Assembly: GCA_021647765.1 (NCBI GenBank)
Contig: JAKIUD010000023.1
Coordinates: forward strand, 1 to 44,222
Direction of reading: 5' to 3'
Source of the DNA: Desulfuromusa sp.
GTDB taxonomy: Bacteria > Desulfobacterota > Desulfuromonadia > Desulfuromonadales > Geopsychrobacteraceae
DNA length: 44,222 nt
Part shown: piece by piece, positions 42,705-44,222 of the stretch
Layout: every line of letters starts with the position of its first letter
Position numbering within the stretch: position 1 is the first letter of the stretch
The notes under the pieces: generated by a model
The model's database searches: none
Told to the model about the DNA's origin: nothing
The model's input: only the letters and a program-made list of their open reading frames with translations
Translations under genes and position numbers: made by a program

Positions 42705-43964
42705 TTATTCAGCATCATCCGCTGGATCAAGTTTGCCGAAAAAAACCCGAACAATTTCCTTAAACTCGGCATCAACCTGTTGAATTGTCGGGGCGATAAG
42801 TTCTTCAGACAGTCCAGTCTCTTTCCACGCCTTGATTTGCAATTCTGGGATTTCATTAACCAGTAGCACTTCATGTCCGCAAGCATGGGCAAAGATATCG
42901 GCGATGTGCACAATACAAGCCTCTCTGGAATAATGAGCCAGGCGGGGTGAATGATGGCTGCCAATCATACGGATTAAGGCTGGTGACAACCGCCATTTTT
43001 CAGCCAGCAGCTTGCCGATGATGCTGTGATCCGTTTTCAGCCGATCTTGCTCGGCACGATACATGGGCAGATGATCCAGGCGTGCTTTGGCAATGGCACC
43101 TGAATACTGGGAACCCATCCGGTCAAGCATAACCAGGCGTCCGATATCGTGAAGCAACCCACCGATAAAATATTTCTCGACAGCCTTTTCATCAAGATAA
43201 CCAGCAAGAATCTTGGAAAACAGCCCGCAACGGATAGAATGGCGCCAAAACGAATCCATACTCAACAGCTCAGAGGGAATGTTCTCGAATTGGTTAACCA
43301 CTGTAATTCCCAATGTCAAAGTGGTTAATTCATCCGTCCCCAACAGAGAGACAGCCCGCGATATGGAATCAATTTTGCCTGAAAACCCATAAACAGGGCT
43401 GTTAACAAGCCGCAACAGACGAACAGTTAAGCTTGCGTCCTTACTGATGACTTTGGCTATTTGATACGAGGAAGTGTTTGGATGATCCAGAAGTTCAACA
43501 ATATGGGTGTAAACCGTCGGCAGTGAGACGATATCCACATCTCCCTTGAGAAGATGTGGGACACTGAGTGGTGGCGGGCAATCTTGTTCACTTGCGGGGC
43601 GTGCGGCATCAGAAAAAGCGACTGGATCCCAACCCTGTTGCAGGCTCAGGGCAAAACGATGCACAACACGGCGATAGAGTGATGTTAGCGGCTCCTGATC
43701 CAAATCATTCAGAATGAATCGGCGCCATAAATAACTCTCTGCTCGCTCAATAATCTCAGCGTTTAATTCCAGATTTTGACTGTATTCTTCTCCTAAACTC
43801 GCTTCAGCAATATCTACCTCTATAATCCCCCAGGATTTAAGGATCTTCAGGTGGTCACCTTGGAGGGAGGCTCCTGCGGCAAGAACAAATCGCCCGGTCG
43901 GAGTGAACAGATCCTCGGCAAGAATCATTCCCTCAGTTAAATCATCAATGTATATAATGGCCAA
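42705..43964 (-). CDS. HDOD-domain signalling protein
   Basis: 419 residues from TTG 43964, the only start before an upstream stop. N-terminal about 110 residues carry the pattern IYIDDLTEGMILAEDLFTPTGRFVLAAGASL seen before HDOD or HD-GYP domains. The HDOD domain begins about residue 145 (LPTVYTHIVELLDHPNTSSYQIAKVISKDASLTVRLLRLVNSPVYGF) and includes LLHDIGRLVML and DHSIIGKLLAEKWRLSP with HHSP. It keeps HD-type residues but is not a full HD-GYP. Likely an output protein in chemotaxis- or c-di-GMP-type signalling; the partner is unknown. Confidence 0.85.
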   Translation of the reverse strand: MAIIYIDDLTEGMILAEDLFTPTGRFVLAAGASLQGDHLKILKSWGIIEVDIAEASLGEEYSQNLELNAEIIERAESYLWRRFILNDLDQEPLTSLYRRVVHRFALSLQQGWDPVAFSDAARPASEQDCPPPLSVPHLLKGDVDIVSLPTVYTHIVELLDHPNTSSYQIAKVISKDASLTVRLLRLVNSPVYGFSGKIDSISRAVSLLGTDELTTLTLGITVVNQFENIPSELLSMDSFWRHSIRCGLFSKILAGYLDEKAVEKYFIGGLLHDIGRLVMLDRMGSQYSGAIAKARLDHLPMYRAEQDRLKTDHSIIGKLLAEKWRLSPALIRMIGSHHSPRLAHYSREACIVHIADIFAHACGHEVLLVNEIPELQIKAWKETGLSEELIAPTIQQVDAEFKEIVRVFFGKLDPADDAE

Positions 43965-44105
43965 AACAACAATCTTTCAGGGAAATCAAAACAACTCGAA
44001 TAAAAACTCAAACAAAATATTTGTGAGAATTATAGAAAATATAATTAAACGGGGCAACTCCTGAAGGCGCCAGCTTAACCAGTATAGCAGTAAACTCGAT
44101 GAGAT

Positions 44106-44185
44106 GGTCTCCCCCGCTTCACTCATCGGCGTCAATGCGCCATGATGGTAATCAATCATTCCATCAACAGAAACGAGAGGAGACC
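44106..44185 (+). promoter_or_regulatory. possible RBS-sequestering hairpin in the IS110-type left end
   Basis: GGTCTCC (44106-44112) and GGAGACC (44179-44185) are perfect inverse repeats; the right arm includes the Shine-Dalgarno of the transposase. The 66-base interior could fold further. No gene was seen from 43965 to 44188. Confidence 0.4.
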
Positions 44186-44188
44186 ACC

Positions 44189-44222
44189 ATGAAGATTACC
44201 ACTATCGGTTTAGACTTGGCAA
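44189..44222 (+). mobile_element. IS110-family insertion sequence, 5' end of transposase, cut by the window
   Basis: ATG 44189 with GAGAGGAG upstream opens MKITTIGLDLA, the characteristic start of IS110/IS1111 DEDD transposases, whose first catalytic Asp is that in GLDLA. Only 11 codons are visible. The group (IS110 or IS1111) and element ends cannot be set. Confidence 0.75.

Overview
The window looks like chromosomal DNA of a Gram-negative, probably anaerobic deltaproteobacterium of the Desulfuromonadales type (Desulfuromonas/Pelobacter/Geopsychrobacter-like). The reasons are a succinyl-CoA:acetate-type CoA-transferase, LpxC, BamD and Mla outer-membrane genes, a phasin-like/AarF pair, HDOD and small Geobacter-like proteins, and ruvCAB preceded by yebC. 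This assignment is inferred from gene content, not from a marker gene.

Layout. 1-1027: accessory edge with the start of an AAA ATPase and a parDE toxin-antitoxin pair whose antitoxin is frameshifted by a pentanucleotide repeat. 1157-2401: a divergent YchF-like GTPase and a small membrane protein. 2617-6066: a leftward operon from a good promoter to a strong terminator: crcB/fluC, DUF190, TerB-like, a YtqB/MnmM-like methylase, mlaA and mlaC. 6187-8920: BamD-like lipoprotein, then a CoA-transferase with its own promoter and terminator.

9065-25729 is one very long leftward cluster encoding an apparently complete MSHA-type type IV pilus: mshI, a PilN-like gene, J, K, L (secretin), M (ATPase), N (TPR), E (assembly ATPase), G (platform), then prepilins F, A, C, D, O, P and the large LamG/DUF6701 protein MshQ. 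Many genes overlap by 1-11 bases, so translational coupling is likely. An internal terminator after the major pilin gene probably sets pilin expression above that of the minor pilins. A palindromic repeat has entered the mshD leader.

25799-32129: housekeeping genes: peroxiredoxin, XerC-type recombinase, lipase-like hydrolase, DUF362 ferredoxin protein, YcxB-like protein, NFU iron-sulphur carrier and a MidA-type methyltransferase. 32245-38687: a cytidylate-kinase-like/BON fusion, yebC, ruvC-ruvA-ruvB and an unrecognised 776-residue protein coupled to ruvB. 38749-42011: promoter, phasin-like protein, AarF/UbiB kinase, lpxC. 42273-43964: a small conserved protein and an HDOD protein. The window ends in the first 11 codons of an IS110-family transposase.

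Two repeat families are dispersed in the intergenic DNA. One is a GC-rich hairpin repeat (about 8941, 14222 and 42602). The other is a roughly 157-183 bp element made of paired GGGACTGTCCC palindromes (29711 and 33993), the second copy of which has imperfect terminal inverted repeats and a 10-bp flanking direct repeat immediately upstream of ruvC.
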